Shown here piece by piece: positions 29,416 to 38,202 of a stretch of 64,000 nucleotides of DNA (position 1 is its first letter; each line of letters begins with the position of its first letter). The stretch is taken from NCBI GenBank assembly GCA_003170275.1, contig PNAM01000029.1, positions 1-64,000 on the forward strand, read 5' to 3'. Under the pieces are notes generated by a model. That model worked only from the letters and a program-made list of their open reading frames with translations. It was not told where the DNA came from and did no database searches. The DNA comes from Myxococcales bacterium (GTDB taxonomy: Bacteria > Myxococcota_A > Polyangia > Palsa-1104). Both the position numbers and the translations under genes were made by a program.

Positions 29416-30834
29416 ATGCGGAGACTGACCGTGCTGTGCGGGCTGCTGTTGCCGTCGGTGGCGAGCGCGTTTTGTGGCTTCTTCGTGACCGGCAGCGACG
29501 CCAAGCTGACCAACAATGCGTCGCAGGTGGTGCTGCTCCGCAAGGGCAACCGCACCACCATGACCCTCTCGAACAACTACCAGGGCCCTCCTGAAAATTT
29601 CGCGATGGTGGTGCCGGTGCCGGTGGTCTTGCACAAAGAAGACGTCAAGACGCTGCCGCACGATGTCTTCGAGCACATCGACTCGCTGTCGGCGCCGCGG
29701 CTCGTCGAGTACTGGGAGCAGGATCCGTGTTTCATCCAGCCGCCCGAGGAGGGGGAGTCGGCGGTCGGGGGGAGGCAGTACTCGGACGGCGCGCCGCGCA
29801 AGAAGGGCGGCAAGGATCTGGGCGTGAAGATCGAGGCGCAGTTCGTCGTCGGTGAGTACGAGATCGTGATCTTGAGCGCCAGGGACTCGGGCGGCCTCGA
29901 CACCTGGCTGCGGCAGAACAAGTACACGATTCCCAAAGGGGCGGGCGAGGCGCTGGCGCCGTACGTGCGCGATCAGATGAAGTTCTTCGTCGCCAAGGTG
30001 GACATCAAGAAGGTCAAGCGCGACGCGCAGCAGCAGGTGCAGCTCTCGCCGCTGCGCTTCTCCTACGAGGCGAGCGAGCTGAAGCTGCCGGTGCGCCTCG
30101 GGCTGCTCAACGCCAACGGCAAGCAGGATCTGATCGTCTACGTGCTGCATCCGACCGCGCGCTTCGAGGTCGCGAACTATCCCAACGTGTTCATCCCGAC
30201 CAACCTCGAGGTCGCCGACGAAGTTCGCAAGTCGTTCCCCGCCTTCTACGCGCAGCTGTTCGACGAGACCATGGCCAAGCTGAACAACAAGGCGGTGGTC
30301 ACCGAGTACGCGTGGCAAACGTCTTCGTGCGATCCGTGCCCGTGCCCGCCGCTGCAGGCGAGCGACCTGGCGACGCTGGGTGAAGGCGCCGAGCAAAAGC
30401 CGGAGGCGCAGCAGGGCAAGGGCTCGCCCGGCGGCTTCTACGGCAACTTCGCCAGCTGGGTGTTGACGCGCCTGCATACGCGCTACTCGAAGGACACGCT
30501 GTCCGAAGATCTGGTGTTCAAGGAAGCCAAGCCGGTGATCGGCGGGCGCGCGAATTACGACGGCCAGAGCGCCGACGCGGGCGCGCAGCCGTCGAGCGAG
30601 AACAACTTTCAGGGCCGCTACATCATCCGCCACTACTGGACCGGCGCGGTGAAGTGCGACAAGCCGCAGTATGGTCGCTGGGGCGGCCCGCCCGGCGGCG
30701 GCGAGCCGAGCGCTCCCACCGCGGCGACCGGGATCGCCAACGCGCCGCGCGGCACCGTGCAGCTGAGCAAGGTCGTGCGCTCGCCCGTACCCAGCCTCGG
30801 GCTCAAGGGCCAGCCGCCACCGCGCCACAAATAA
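29416..30834 (+). CDS. DUF2330 secreted protein, copy 1
   Basis: 472 residues with signal peptide LLLPSVASA cleaved before FCGFFV. The family hallmarks are FCGFFVTGSDAKLTNNASQV, NFAMVVPVPVVLHKEDVKTL near residue 70, PNVFIPTNLEVADEVR and the Cys-rich SSCDPCPCPPL near residue 310. DUF2330 proteins are envelope proteins of unknown function. A highly similar gene follows after 11 bases. The start lies 8 bases after a TATACT box. Confidence 0.85.
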   Translation: MRRLTVLCGLLLPSVASAFCGFFVTGSDAKLTNNASQVVLLRKGNRTTMTLSNNYQGPPENFAMVVPVPVVLHKEDVKTLPHDVFEHIDSLSAPRLVEYWEQDPCFIQPPEEGESAVGGRQYSDGAPRKKGGKDLGVKIEAQFVVGEYEIVILSARDSGGLDTWLRQNKYTIPKGAGEALAPYVRDQMKFFVAKVDIKKVKRDAQQQVQLSPLRFSYEASELKLPVRLGLLNANGKQDLIVYVLHPTARFEVANYPNVFIPTNLEVADEVRKSFPAFYAQLFDETMAKLNNKAVVTEYAWQTSSCDPCPCPPLQASDLATLGEGAEQKPEAQQGKGSPGGFYGNFASWVLTRLHTRYSKDTLSEDLVFKEAKPVIGGRANYDGQSADAGAQPSSENNFQGRYIIRHYWTGAVKCDKPQYGRWGGPPGGGEPSAPTAATGIANAPRGTVQLSKVVRSPVPSLGLKGQPPPRHK

Positions 30835-30845
30835 AGGGGGAACGA

Positions 30846-32276
30846 ATGCGCACGATCGCTCTGTTGGCTGGACTGTTGGCGCCGTCGGTGGCGAGCGCGT
30901 TCTGCGGCTTCTTCGTGGCCGGGAACGACGCCAAGCTCACCAACAACGCGTCGCAGGTGGTGCTGCTGCGCAAGGGCAACCGCACCAGCATGACCCTGTC
31001 GAACACCTATCAAGGCCCGCCGGAAAACTTCGCGATGGTGGTGCCGGTGCCGGTGGTGTTGCACAAAGAAGACGTCAAGACCCTGCCGCACGACGTCTTC
31101 GAGCACATCGATTCGCTCTCCGCGCCGCGCCTGGTCGAGTACTGGGAGCAGGACCCGTGCTACGTCGAGCCGCCGCGACGCATGTATTCGAAGGGCGCGA
31201 TGGCGCCGCCGGCTCCGGCGGGCGCGCGGCGCAACGCCGACGAGCTGGGCGTCAAGATCGAGGCGCAGTTCGTGGTCGGCGAGTACGAGATCGTGATCTT
31301 GAGCGCGCGCGACTCGTCGGGGCTCGACACCTGGCTGCGGCAGAACAAGTACACCATCCCGCAAGGCGCCGCGGACGCGCTGGCGCCGTACGTGCGCGAC
31401 CAGATGAAGTTCTTCGTCGCCAAGGTGGACATCAAGAAGGTCAAGCGCGACGAGCAGGGGCAGATGCAGCTCTCGCCGCTGCGCTTCTCGTTCGAGGCGA
31501 GCGAGCTCAAGCTGCCGGTGCGGCTCGGGCTGCTCAACGCGGCGGGCAAGCAAGATCTGATCGTCTACGTGCTGCATCCGACTTCGCGCTTCGAGGTCGC
31601 GAACTATCCGAACGTGTTCATCCCGACCAACCTCGAGGTCGCCGACGAAGTTCGCAAGGCGTTCCCGGCGTTCTACGCGCAGCTGTTCGACGAGACGCTG
31701 GCGAAGATGAACAACAAGGCGGTGGTCACCGAGTACGCGTGGCAAACGTCTTCGTGCGATCCGTGCCCGTGCCCGCCGCTGCAGGCGAGCGACCTGGCGA
31801 CCCTCGGCGAAGGCCCCGATCAGCCCGCGCCGCCCGACGGACAGCCGGGCCAGCCGAGCCGCCGCGGACCGCCCGGCGGCTTCTACGGCAACTTCGCCAG
31901 CTGGGTGCTGACGCGCCTGCACACGCGCTACTCGAAGGACACGCTGTCCGAAGATCTGATCTTCCGCGAGGCCAAGCCGGTGATCGGCGGGCGCGCGAGC
32001 TATGACGGCCAGAGCTCCGACGCGGGCGCGCAGCCGTCGGGCGAGAACAACTTCCAGGGCCGCTACATCATCCGCCACTACTGGACCGGCGGCGTGAAGT
32101 GCGATCACCCGACCTACGGCCGCTGGGGCGGCCCGCCCAACGGCGGCGCCGTCGGCCCCACCGCAGCGAAGGGTCTCGCCACCGCCCCGCGCGGCGCCAT
32201 CCAACTCTCCAAGGTCGTGCGCTCCCCCGTCCCCTCGCTCGGCCTCAAAGGCCAGGCTCCGCCCCGCCACAAGTAG
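30846..32276 (+). CDS. DUF2330 secreted protein, copy 2
   Basis: 476 residues with signal peptide LLAPSVASA and the same motifs as copy 1. A purine-rich ribosome-binding site (AAGGGGG) lies just before the ATG. The two proteins differ mainly in two linkers: residues about 110-130 (MYSKGAMAPPAPAG here) and the Gln/Pro-rich stretch after SSCDPCPCPPL. The pair is likely co-transcribed from the promoter ahead of copy 1. Confidence 0.85.
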   Translation: MRTIALLAGLLAPSVASAFCGFFVAGNDAKLTNNASQVVLLRKGNRTSMTLSNTYQGPPENFAMVVPVPVVLHKEDVKTLPHDVFEHIDSLSAPRLVEYWEQDPCYVEPPRRMYSKGAMAPPAPAGARRNADELGVKIEAQFVVGEYEIVILSARDSSGLDTWLRQNKYTIPQGAADALAPYVRDQMKFFVAKVDIKKVKRDEQGQMQLSPLRFSFEASELKLPVRLGLLNAAGKQDLIVYVLHPTSRFEVANYPNVFIPTNLEVADEVRKAFPAFYAQLFDETLAKMNNKAVVTEYAWQTSSCDPCPCPPLQASDLATLGEGPDQPAPPDGQPGQPSRRGPPGGFYGNFASWVLTRLHTRYSKDTLSEDLIFREAKPVIGGRASYDGQSSDAGAQPSGENNFQGRYIIRHYWTGGVKCDHPTYGRWGGPPNGGAVGPTAAKGLATAPRGAIQLSKVVRSPVPSLGLKGQAPPRHK

Positions 32277-32285
32277 CGCGAACGT

Positions 32286-32813
32286 CTAGCGCGGGCAGTA
32301 GAACGCGGTCCCGCTCGACGGCAACTCCAGCCGCACATAGTTGGCGCCCATCGCCGCCGCCTTCTGCCGCAGAACGCGCCGCGCGCCCTCCACGTCCCCA
32401 AACCAGATCGCCTGCATCACCGACCCGCGCTCGACGCAACCCGGCGGCGGGTCGGCCTTCATCAGCGGAATAGCCTCGGGCGTCTGCAGCGGCGCTCGAT
32501 AGCCTGCGACCGGTGGCGCTGCGTCCGGTGCGCCGGGTGGGCAGTAGTACGCGGTGCCGCTCGACGGCAGCTCGAGCCGCACGTAGTTGGCGCCCATCGC
32601 CGCGGCCTTGCGGCGCAACGTCCGGCGCGCGCCTTCCACGTCGCCCCACCAGATCGCTTCCATGATCGATCCGCGCTCGACGCAAGCCGGCGGCGGATCC
32701 GCCTTCATCAGCGCGACCTGGGGAACCGGCTCCTCGGGCCGCGGATCCGGGCGCGTCTCCGACGAGGCGCACGCACCCACGCCGGCCAACAAGAGAATGC
32801 CGAGTCTTCGCAT
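32286..32813 (-). CDS. Lipoprotein with duplicated DUF4156-like domain
   Basis: 175 residues with lipobox GVGAC. Two nearly identical units of about 58 residues follow, each reading LMKADPPP-x-CVERGS-x-M-x-AIW-x-GDVEGARR, then KAAAMGANYVRLELPSSGT and YCP. The pattern (a Cys early, then AA-x-MGANYV-x-L) resembles DUF4156/RcsF-like envelope lipoproteins, which normally have a single unit. It converges with DUF2330 copy 2 with nine bases between the stops. Confidence 0.75.
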   Translation of the reverse strand: MRRLGILLLAGVGACASSETRPDPRPEEPVPQVALMKADPPPACVERGSIMEAIWWGDVEGARRTLRRKAAAMGANYVRLELPSSGTAYYCPPGAPDAAPPVAGYRAPLQTPEAIPLMKADPPPGCVERGSVMQAIWFGDVEGARRVLRQKAAAMGANYVRLELPSSGTAFYCPR

Positions 32814-32899
32814 GGTCCCGTAGTACGGGTCGGACCACGGGACCTTTCCCCGCTAATGGCACTGTACAGACTATCAGTCCCGATCTAGAGTTGGACGTC

Positions 32900-35800
32900 A
32901 TGTCGTTGCAGGCGTTTCACCCGATCGTGCGGCGCTGGTTCGAGGCGCGGTTTGCAGCACCGACCGAGGCGCAGGCGCTCGGCTGGCGCGAGATCTCGAC
33001 GGGAAACGACACGCTGATCATGGCGCCGACCGGGTCGGGCAAGACGCTGGCGGCGTTCCTGGCCGGGCTCGATGGGCTGGTGCGGCGCGCGACCGAGGGG
33101 CGGCTCGACGAGCGGGTGCGCATCATCTATGTGTCGCCGCTCAAGGCGCTCGGGGCGGACGTCGATCGTAATCTGCAGGCGCCGCTGCGCGGGATCGAGG
33201 AGACCGCGGTCGCGCTGGGGCGCCTGTTGCCGCCGATCAAGACCGCGGTGCGCACCGGCGACACGACCGCATCGGAGCGCGCGCGCATCCTGCGCCATCC
33301 GCCGCACATCCTCATCACCACCCCCGAGTCGCTCTATCTGATGGTCACGTCCGAAAAAGCGCGCGCGATCCTCGACGGCGCCGAGACGGTGATCGTCGAC
33401 GAGATCCACGCGCTGGTGGGCAACAAGCGCGGCGCGCACCTGGCGCTCAGCCTCGAGCGGCTCGATGCACTGTGCAAGCGGCGGCTGCAGCGCATCGGGC
33501 TGTCGGCGACGGTCGAGCCGCCCGCCGAGGCGGCGCGCTTCCTCACCGGCGCGAATCGGCCGTGCCGGCTGGTCGACGCCGGGCGCAGCCGCGCGCTCGA
33601 CATCGGCATCGAGGTGCCCAAAGAGACGCTCTCGGCGGTCGCCTCGCGCCACGCCTGGGGCGACGTGTACGCGCGGCTGGAGATTTTGCTGGCGGCGCAC
33701 AAGTCGACGCTCATCTTCGTGCCCAGCCGGCGGCTGGCCGAGCGGGTGGCGCACGATCTCGAGGAGCGGATGGGGCCGGGCGTGGTGGCGGCGCACCATG
33801 GCGCGCTCGCCAAGCGCACGCGCCAGTCGGTCGAACGGCGCCTGCAACAGGGCGAGCTGCGCGCGGTGATCGCCACCGCCTCGCTCGAGCTGGGCATCGA
33901 CATCGGCGACGTGGAGCTGGTGTGCCAGCTCGGCTCGCCGCGCTCGATCGCGGTCTTGCGCCAGCGCATCGGCCGCGCCGGCCACGCCGTCGACGGCACG
34001 CCCAAGGGACGCATCTTCGCCCTTACGCGCGACGAGCTGATCGAGTGCGCGGCGGCGGTGCGCGCGATTCGCGCGGGCCGGATCGATCGGCCGATCGTGC
34101 GCGCGGCGCCGCTCGACATCCTCGCGCAACAGCTGGTGGCGATCTGCGCGACCAGCGAGTGGGGCGAGGACGAGCTGTACGCGCTGGTCACCCGCGCGGC
34201 GCCCTACGAGCACCTGCCGCGCGCCGAGTTCGATCAGGTGCTGGCCATGCTCGGCGACGGGATCGCCACGCGCCGCGGCCGCTCCGGCGCGCACCTGCAC
34301 CTCGATCGCGTGCACCGGCGCGTCAAGGGCCGTCGCGGCGCGCGGCTCGCCGCGATCACCTCGGGCGGCGCGATCCCCGACAAGGCCGACTACACCGTCG
34401 TCGAGGACACCACCGAGGCGGTGGTCGGCACGCTCGACGAGGACTTCGCGATCGAGAGCATGGCGGGCGACATCTTTCAGCTCGGCTCGACCTCGTGGCG
34501 CGTGCGGCGCGTCGAGTCCGGCCGGGTGCGCGTCGAGGATGCGCACGGGCTGCCGCCGTCGATCCCGTTCTGGAACGGCGAGGGGCTGGCACGCACCGAG
34601 GAGCTGTCGTTCGAGGTGGCGCGGCTGCGCGAGGAGCTGTGGGCGCGCGTGCAGGCGGACGGGCGCGAGGCGGCGGTCGCCTGGCTCGAGACCGAGTGCG
34701 CGGTCGAGCACGCCGGCGCCGAGCAGGCGGTCGCCTACGTGGCCGAGGGCGCGCGCATGCTCGGTGCGGTGCCGACGCAGAAGACGGTGGTGGCGGAGCG
34801 CTTCTTCGACGAGACCGGCGGCATGCAGCTGGTGCTCCACGCGCCCTTTGGCGCGCGCATCAACCGCGCGTGGGGCATGGGCCTGCGCAAGAAGTTCTGC
34901 CGCACCTTCGACTTCGAGCTGCAGGCCGCCGCCACCGACGACGCGATCCTGCTCTCGCTCGGGCCGCAGCACTCGTTCCCGCTGGAGTCGATCTTCGGCT
35001 TCCTGCACCCCAACACCATCGAGGAGGTGCTGGTGCAGGCCGCGCTGCAGGCGCCTATGTGGGCCACCCGCTGGCGCTGGAACGTGACGCGCGCGCTGGC
35101 GGTGCTGCGCCACACCAACGGCAGGCGCACCCCGCCGCAGCTGATCCGCATGCGCGCCAACGATCTGGCGGCGGCGGTGTTTCCGGCGCAGGCGGGCTGC
35201 CAGGACAACCACGGCGGCGTCGTGCCCGACGACCTCGAGCTGCCCGACCATCCGCTGGTGCTCGAGACCCGACGCGACTGTCTGCAAGAGGTGATGGACG
35301 CCGAAGGGCTCCGGCGCGTGCTCACCGCGCTCCACGCCGGCGAGATCGTCACGCTGGCGCGCGACACGATCGCGCCCTCGCCGTTCTCGCACGGGATCCT
35401 GGCGGCGAATCCGTACGCGTTTCTCGACGACGCGCCGCTCGAGGAGCGCCGCACCCGCGCGGTGACCACCTCGCGGCCCGGCGATCTCGACCCGCGCGAC
35501 GCCGATCTGATGACCCTCGATCGAGACGCGATCCAGTCGGTCGTCGACGAAGCGGCGCCCGGCCCGCGCGACGCCGACGAGCTGCACGATCTGCTGTGCA
35601 CGCAAGCCTTGTGCGAGCCGCGCGCCGAGTGGCGGCGCTGGTTCGAGGAGCTGACCGCGAGCGGGCGCGCGACCCATCTGCGCCGGCCGGGTCTGCGCGA
35701 GGCGTGGGTTCCGACCGAGCGCCTTCCGCTGGTGCGCGCCGCGTTTCCCGACGGCCAGATTGATCCGTTGGTCGAGCCGCTCGCCGGCGCGCGCGAATGG

Positions 35801-37135
35801 GACGCGGCGTCGGCGTCGGCGGCGCTGGTCGGCGGATTCATGCAAACCGCCGGGCCGGTCGCGCCCGACGCGATCGTGGCCGCGCTCGGCCTTCCGCGTG
35901 ACGCCGTCGACGCCGCGCTCGCGCAGCTCGAGGCGGACGGCCGCGTGCTGCAGGGCACGTTCTCGGGCGCCGGCGCGGGGATCGAATGGTGCGAGCGCCG
36001 GCTGCTACAGCGCATTCACCGTCGCACGCTCGGCCAGCTGCGCGAGCAGATTCGCCCGGTCACGCCCGCCGAGCTGATCCGCTTCCTGTTGCGCTGGCAG
36101 CACCTTCAGCCCGGCACGCGCCTGCACGGCACCGAGGGCGTGCTCAAGGTGATCGAGCAGCTCGAAGGGCTCGAGCTGCAACCGGCGGCGTGGGAGCGCG
36201 ACGTGCTGCCCGCGCGCATCGAGGGCTACCAGCCGGGCTGGCTCGACGAGCTGTGCCTATCGGGCGAGGTGGCGTGGGCGCGGCTGCGCGTGCTCGAGCC
36301 CGAGGCGCCCGACGCCAAAGACGGCAGCGCTGGCGACGAGCCGCACGCCGCGCGCGGCGCCCGCGGAAAGATCGGGCTGTTCCTGCGCGCACACGCGTCG
36401 TGGCTTGTGCAGCGCCCCTCCGGCGAGGGCGCGCATCGCCCGTCGGGCTGGTCGCACCTCGGTCCGCTGGCACGCGCGGTGGCCGGTGCGCTCGAGGCGC
36501 GCGGCGCCGCCTTCGCGGCCGATCTGGCGGCGGCGCTCGGCGAGCCGGCCGGCGCCGTCGAGGACGCGCTGTGGGAGCTGGTGCGCACCGGCGCGGTCTC
36601 GAGCGACGGTTTCTCCGGGCTGCGCACGCTGCTCTCGGCCCGCGAAGCGCGCCCGCGTCGCGCGTTGCAAGGCCGCTGGTCCCTGCTCCATCGCGACGCG
36701 CCGCCACGCCCGCCGCGCGACGAGGACGAGAGCGGCCCGTTCGGCGACGGCAGCCCGGTCGATCACGCGTGGCTCTACCTGCGCCGCTACGGCGTGGTCA
36801 TGCGCTCGCTGTTGGCCCGCGAAACGGCCGCGCCGCCCTGGCGCGAGCTGGTCCAGGTCTACCGGCGGCTCGAGGCGCGCGGGGAGATCCGCGGCGGCCG
36901 CTTCGTCACCGGCCTGCAGATGACCGGCGAGCAGTTCGCGCTGCCCGAAGCGGTCGAGGCCCTACGCGGCCTGCGCCGCGCGCCGGCCGTCCCCGAGGAG
37001 GTCGCGGTGGCAGCCACCGATCCGCTGAACCTGGTCGGCATCCTGACCCCCGGGGCGCGTGTGCCTGCCGTCGCTGGCCACTCGGTCCTGTACCGCGACG
37101 GGGCGCCCGCGGCCGCGCTGCGCTCCCTGGCCTAG
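32900..37135 (+). CDS. lhr: Lhr-family ATP-dependent helicase
   Basis: 1411 residues; ATG 32900 is preferred over TTG 32891. The superfamily 2 helicase core is N-terminal: Walker A APTGSGKT (42-49), YVSPLKALGADVDRNL, TTPESLYLM, DEIH (167-170), GLSATV, TLIFVPSRRLAER, and motif VI RQRIGRAGHA. The winged-helix and Lhr-specific domains follow (IPDKADYTVV, QLGSTSWRVRRVESGRVRVEDA). A long C-terminal extension of about 550 residues with further winged-helix-like units matches the extended Lhr of actinobacteria and some proteobacteria. It is a 3'-5' DNA/RNA-DNA helicase involved in DNA repair. Confidence 0.93.
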   Translation: MSLQAFHPIVRRWFEARFAAPTEAQALGWREISTGNDTLIMAPTGSGKTLAAFLAGLDGLVRRATEGRLDERVRIIYVSPLKALGADVDRNLQAPLRGIEETAVALGRLLPPIKTAVRTGDTTASERARILRHPPHILITTPESLYLMVTSEKARAILDGAETVIVDEIHALVGNKRGAHLALSLERLDALCKRRLQRIGLSATVEPPAEAARFLTGANRPCRLVDAGRSRALDIGIEVPKETLSAVASRHAWGDVYARLEILLAAHKSTLIFVPSRRLAERVAHDLEERMGPGVVAAHHGALAKRTRQSVERRLQQGELRAVIATASLELGIDIGDVELVCQLGSPRSIAVLRQRIGRAGHAVDGTPKGRIFALTRDELIECAAAVRAIRAGRIDRPIVRAAPLDILAQQLVAICATSEWGEDELYALVTRAAPYEHLPRAEFDQVLAMLGDGIATRRGRSGAHLHLDRVHRRVKGRRGARLAAITSGGAIPDKADYTVVEDTTEAVVGTLDEDFAIESMAGDIFQLGSTSWRVRRVESGRVRVEDAHGLPPSIPFWNGEGLARTEELSFEVARLREELWARVQADGREAAVAWLETECAVEHAGAEQAVAYVAEGARMLGAVPTQKTVVAERFFDETGGMQLVLHAPFGARINRAWGMGLRKKFCRTFDFELQAAATDDAILLSLGPQHSFPLESIFGFLHPNTIEEVLVQAALQAPMWATRWRWNVTRALAVLRHTNGRRTPPQLIRMRANDLAAAVFPAQAGCQDNHGGVVPDDLELPDHPLVLETRRDCLQEVMDAEGLRRVLTALHAGEIVTLARDTIAPSPFSHGILAANPYAFLDDAPLEERRTRAVTTSRPGDLDPRDADLMTLDRDAIQSVVDEAAPGPRDADELHDLLCTQALCEPRAEWRRWFEELTASGRATHLRRPGLREAWVPTERLPLVRAAFPDGQIDPLVEPLAGAREWDAASASAALVGGFMQTAGPVAPDAIVAALGLPRDAVDAALAQLEADGRVLQGTFSGAGAGIEWCERRLLQRIHRRTLGQLREQIRPVTPAELIRFLLRWQHLQPGTRLHGTEGVLKVIEQLEGLELQPAAWERDVLPARIEGYQPGWLDELCLSGEVAWARLRVLEPEAPDAKDGSAGDEPHAARGARGKIGLFLRAHASWLVQRPSGEGAHRPSGWSHLGPLARAVAGALEARGAAFAADLAAALGEPAGAVEDALWELVRTGAVSSDGFSGLRTLLSAREARPRRALQGRWSLLHRDAPPRPPRDEDESGPFGDGSPVDHAWLYLRRYGVVMRSLLARETAAPPWRELVQVYRRLEARGEIRGGRFVTGLQMTGEQFALPEAVEALRGLRRAPAVPEEVAVAATDPLNLVGILTPGARVPAVAGHSVLYRDGAPAAALRSLA

Positions 37136-37228
37136 CGAAGCGTACTTGTTGGGGTGGCTGTGAGCGGAGTCGCAGAAGTCGTGGCACAAGGCTGGTAATT
37201 TGTTGGTGTGTCCGGCCGTGTCCTGCGC

Positions 37229-37234
37229 TATTAT
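37229..37234 (+). promoter_or_regulatory. Putative -10 box (TATTAT) upstream of crtE
   Basis: TATTAT matches TATAAT at five of six positions and stands out in this GC-rich DNA. It would give a leader of about 45 bases to the GTG at 37285, with AGGGGG at 37267-37272. The -35 region is unclear (TTGGTG lies 20 bases upstream). Confidence 0.4.
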
Positions 37235-37284
37235 TTCTCGTTGCGACGTGGGTTCTTGGTCAACCCAGGGGGCGAATAGAGTTC

Positions 37285-38202
37285 GTGTCGAGGCCGTTGG
37301 CTGAAACGGGGCGCCTGGCGGAAGGCGAGGATGCTTCTACACCGGAGCAAATCCTCGTCCGGGCGCAGGCCTTCGTCGACGAGTGGCTCTTGCGGTCGCT
37401 GCCGACTCGCGATGCGCCACCGGCGCGCCTTCACGGGGCCATGCACGACGCGGTCTTCCCCGGCGGGCGGCGCGCGCGGCCACTCCTTTGTCGTTTGATC
37501 GCGGACCGTTACGGTTCCGGCGACGACGAAATGGTGGGCCGCATGTCGGCCGCGGTGGAGCTGGTCCACTGCGCGTCGCTGGTGCAGGACGACCTGCCCT
37601 GCTTCGACAACGCGGCCACCCGCCGCGGGCTGCCTTCGTCGCACGTGGTGTACGGCGACGCGACCGCGATCCTGGTCGGCGACGCGCTGCTCACCCTGGC
37701 GTTCGAGACCCTGGCCAACGCGCCGGTGCGCAAGGCCGCGATCGCGTTCCGCCTGATGGGCGTGCTCACCGCCGCCACCGGCTCGTCCAACGGCATCATC
37801 GGCGGGCAGGCGCTCGAGCTCGAGCCGCACGTCGACCTCGGCCACTATCACAAGCAAAAGACCGCCGCGCTGTTCCGCGCCGCGGCCGCCGGTGGCGCGA
37901 TCTGTTGCGGCGCCGAGAACGACGTCTCGCGCTGGGCGCGGCTCGGCGAGCTAATGGGCTGCGCGCTCCAGCTGCGCGACGATCTCGACGACGTCGAAGG
38001 CGTCGAGGGCCAGATGGGCAAGCCCACCGGCCGCGACGCCGCGCTCGGCCGTCCCAACGCCGCGCTGCTCGCCGGCTGCGAGAACGTCCGCGCGATGCGC
38101 GCCGCGATCATCGAAGGCGTCTCCGAGCTGCTCGGTCCCAAGACCCCCGAGACCGAAGCGCTCCGCCTGGTCGTCGAAGAAGTCACGCGCCCCAGCCGCT
38201 AA
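37285..38202 (+). CDS. crtE: Polyprenyl diphosphate synthase (FPP/GGPP synthase)
   Basis: 305 residues from GTG 37285. The two Asp-rich motifs are present: DDLPCFD (102-108) and LRDDLDDVEG, with the GGKR-type segment here GGRRARPLL and substrate helix VELVHCASLVQDD. The enzyme condenses IPP with an allylic diphosphate to make the C15-C20 precursor. The gene is convergent with, and overlaps by four bases, a carotenoid operon, so a geranylgeranyl diphosphate synthase role (crtE) is inferred from context; chain length cannot be read with certainty. Confidence 0.85.
   Translation: MSRPLAETGRLAEGEDASTPEQILVRAQAFVDEWLLRSLPTRDAPPARLHGAMHDAVFPGGRRARPLLCRLIADRYGSGDDEMVGRMSAAVELVHCASLVQDDLPCFDNAATRRGLPSSHVVYGDATAILVGDALLTLAFETLANAPVRKAAIAFRLMGVLTAATGSSNGIIGGQALELEPHVDLGHYHKQKTAALFRAAAAGGAICCGAENDVSRWARLGELMGCALQLRDDLDDVEGVEGQMGKPTGRDAALGRPNAALLAGCENVRAMRAAIIEGVSELLGPKTPETEALRLVVEEVTRPSR

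Larger units (their letters stand above)
29416..32276 (+). repeat. Tandem gene duplication (two 1.42-kb direct copies)
   Basis: Copies 29416-30834 and 30846-32276 are direct repeats offset by about 1.43 kb. One run of 94 bases (30281-30374 and 31708-31801) is identical, including third codon positions, which suggests a recent duplication or ongoing gene conversion. Confidence 0.85.

Noticed and set aside
32885..35845. A very long open frame on the minus strand antisense to the helicase gene
   Set aside because: The high GC content makes stop codons rare in shadow frames. The translation is Arg/His/Gly-rich without motifs, while the plus strand encodes a full Lhr helicase.
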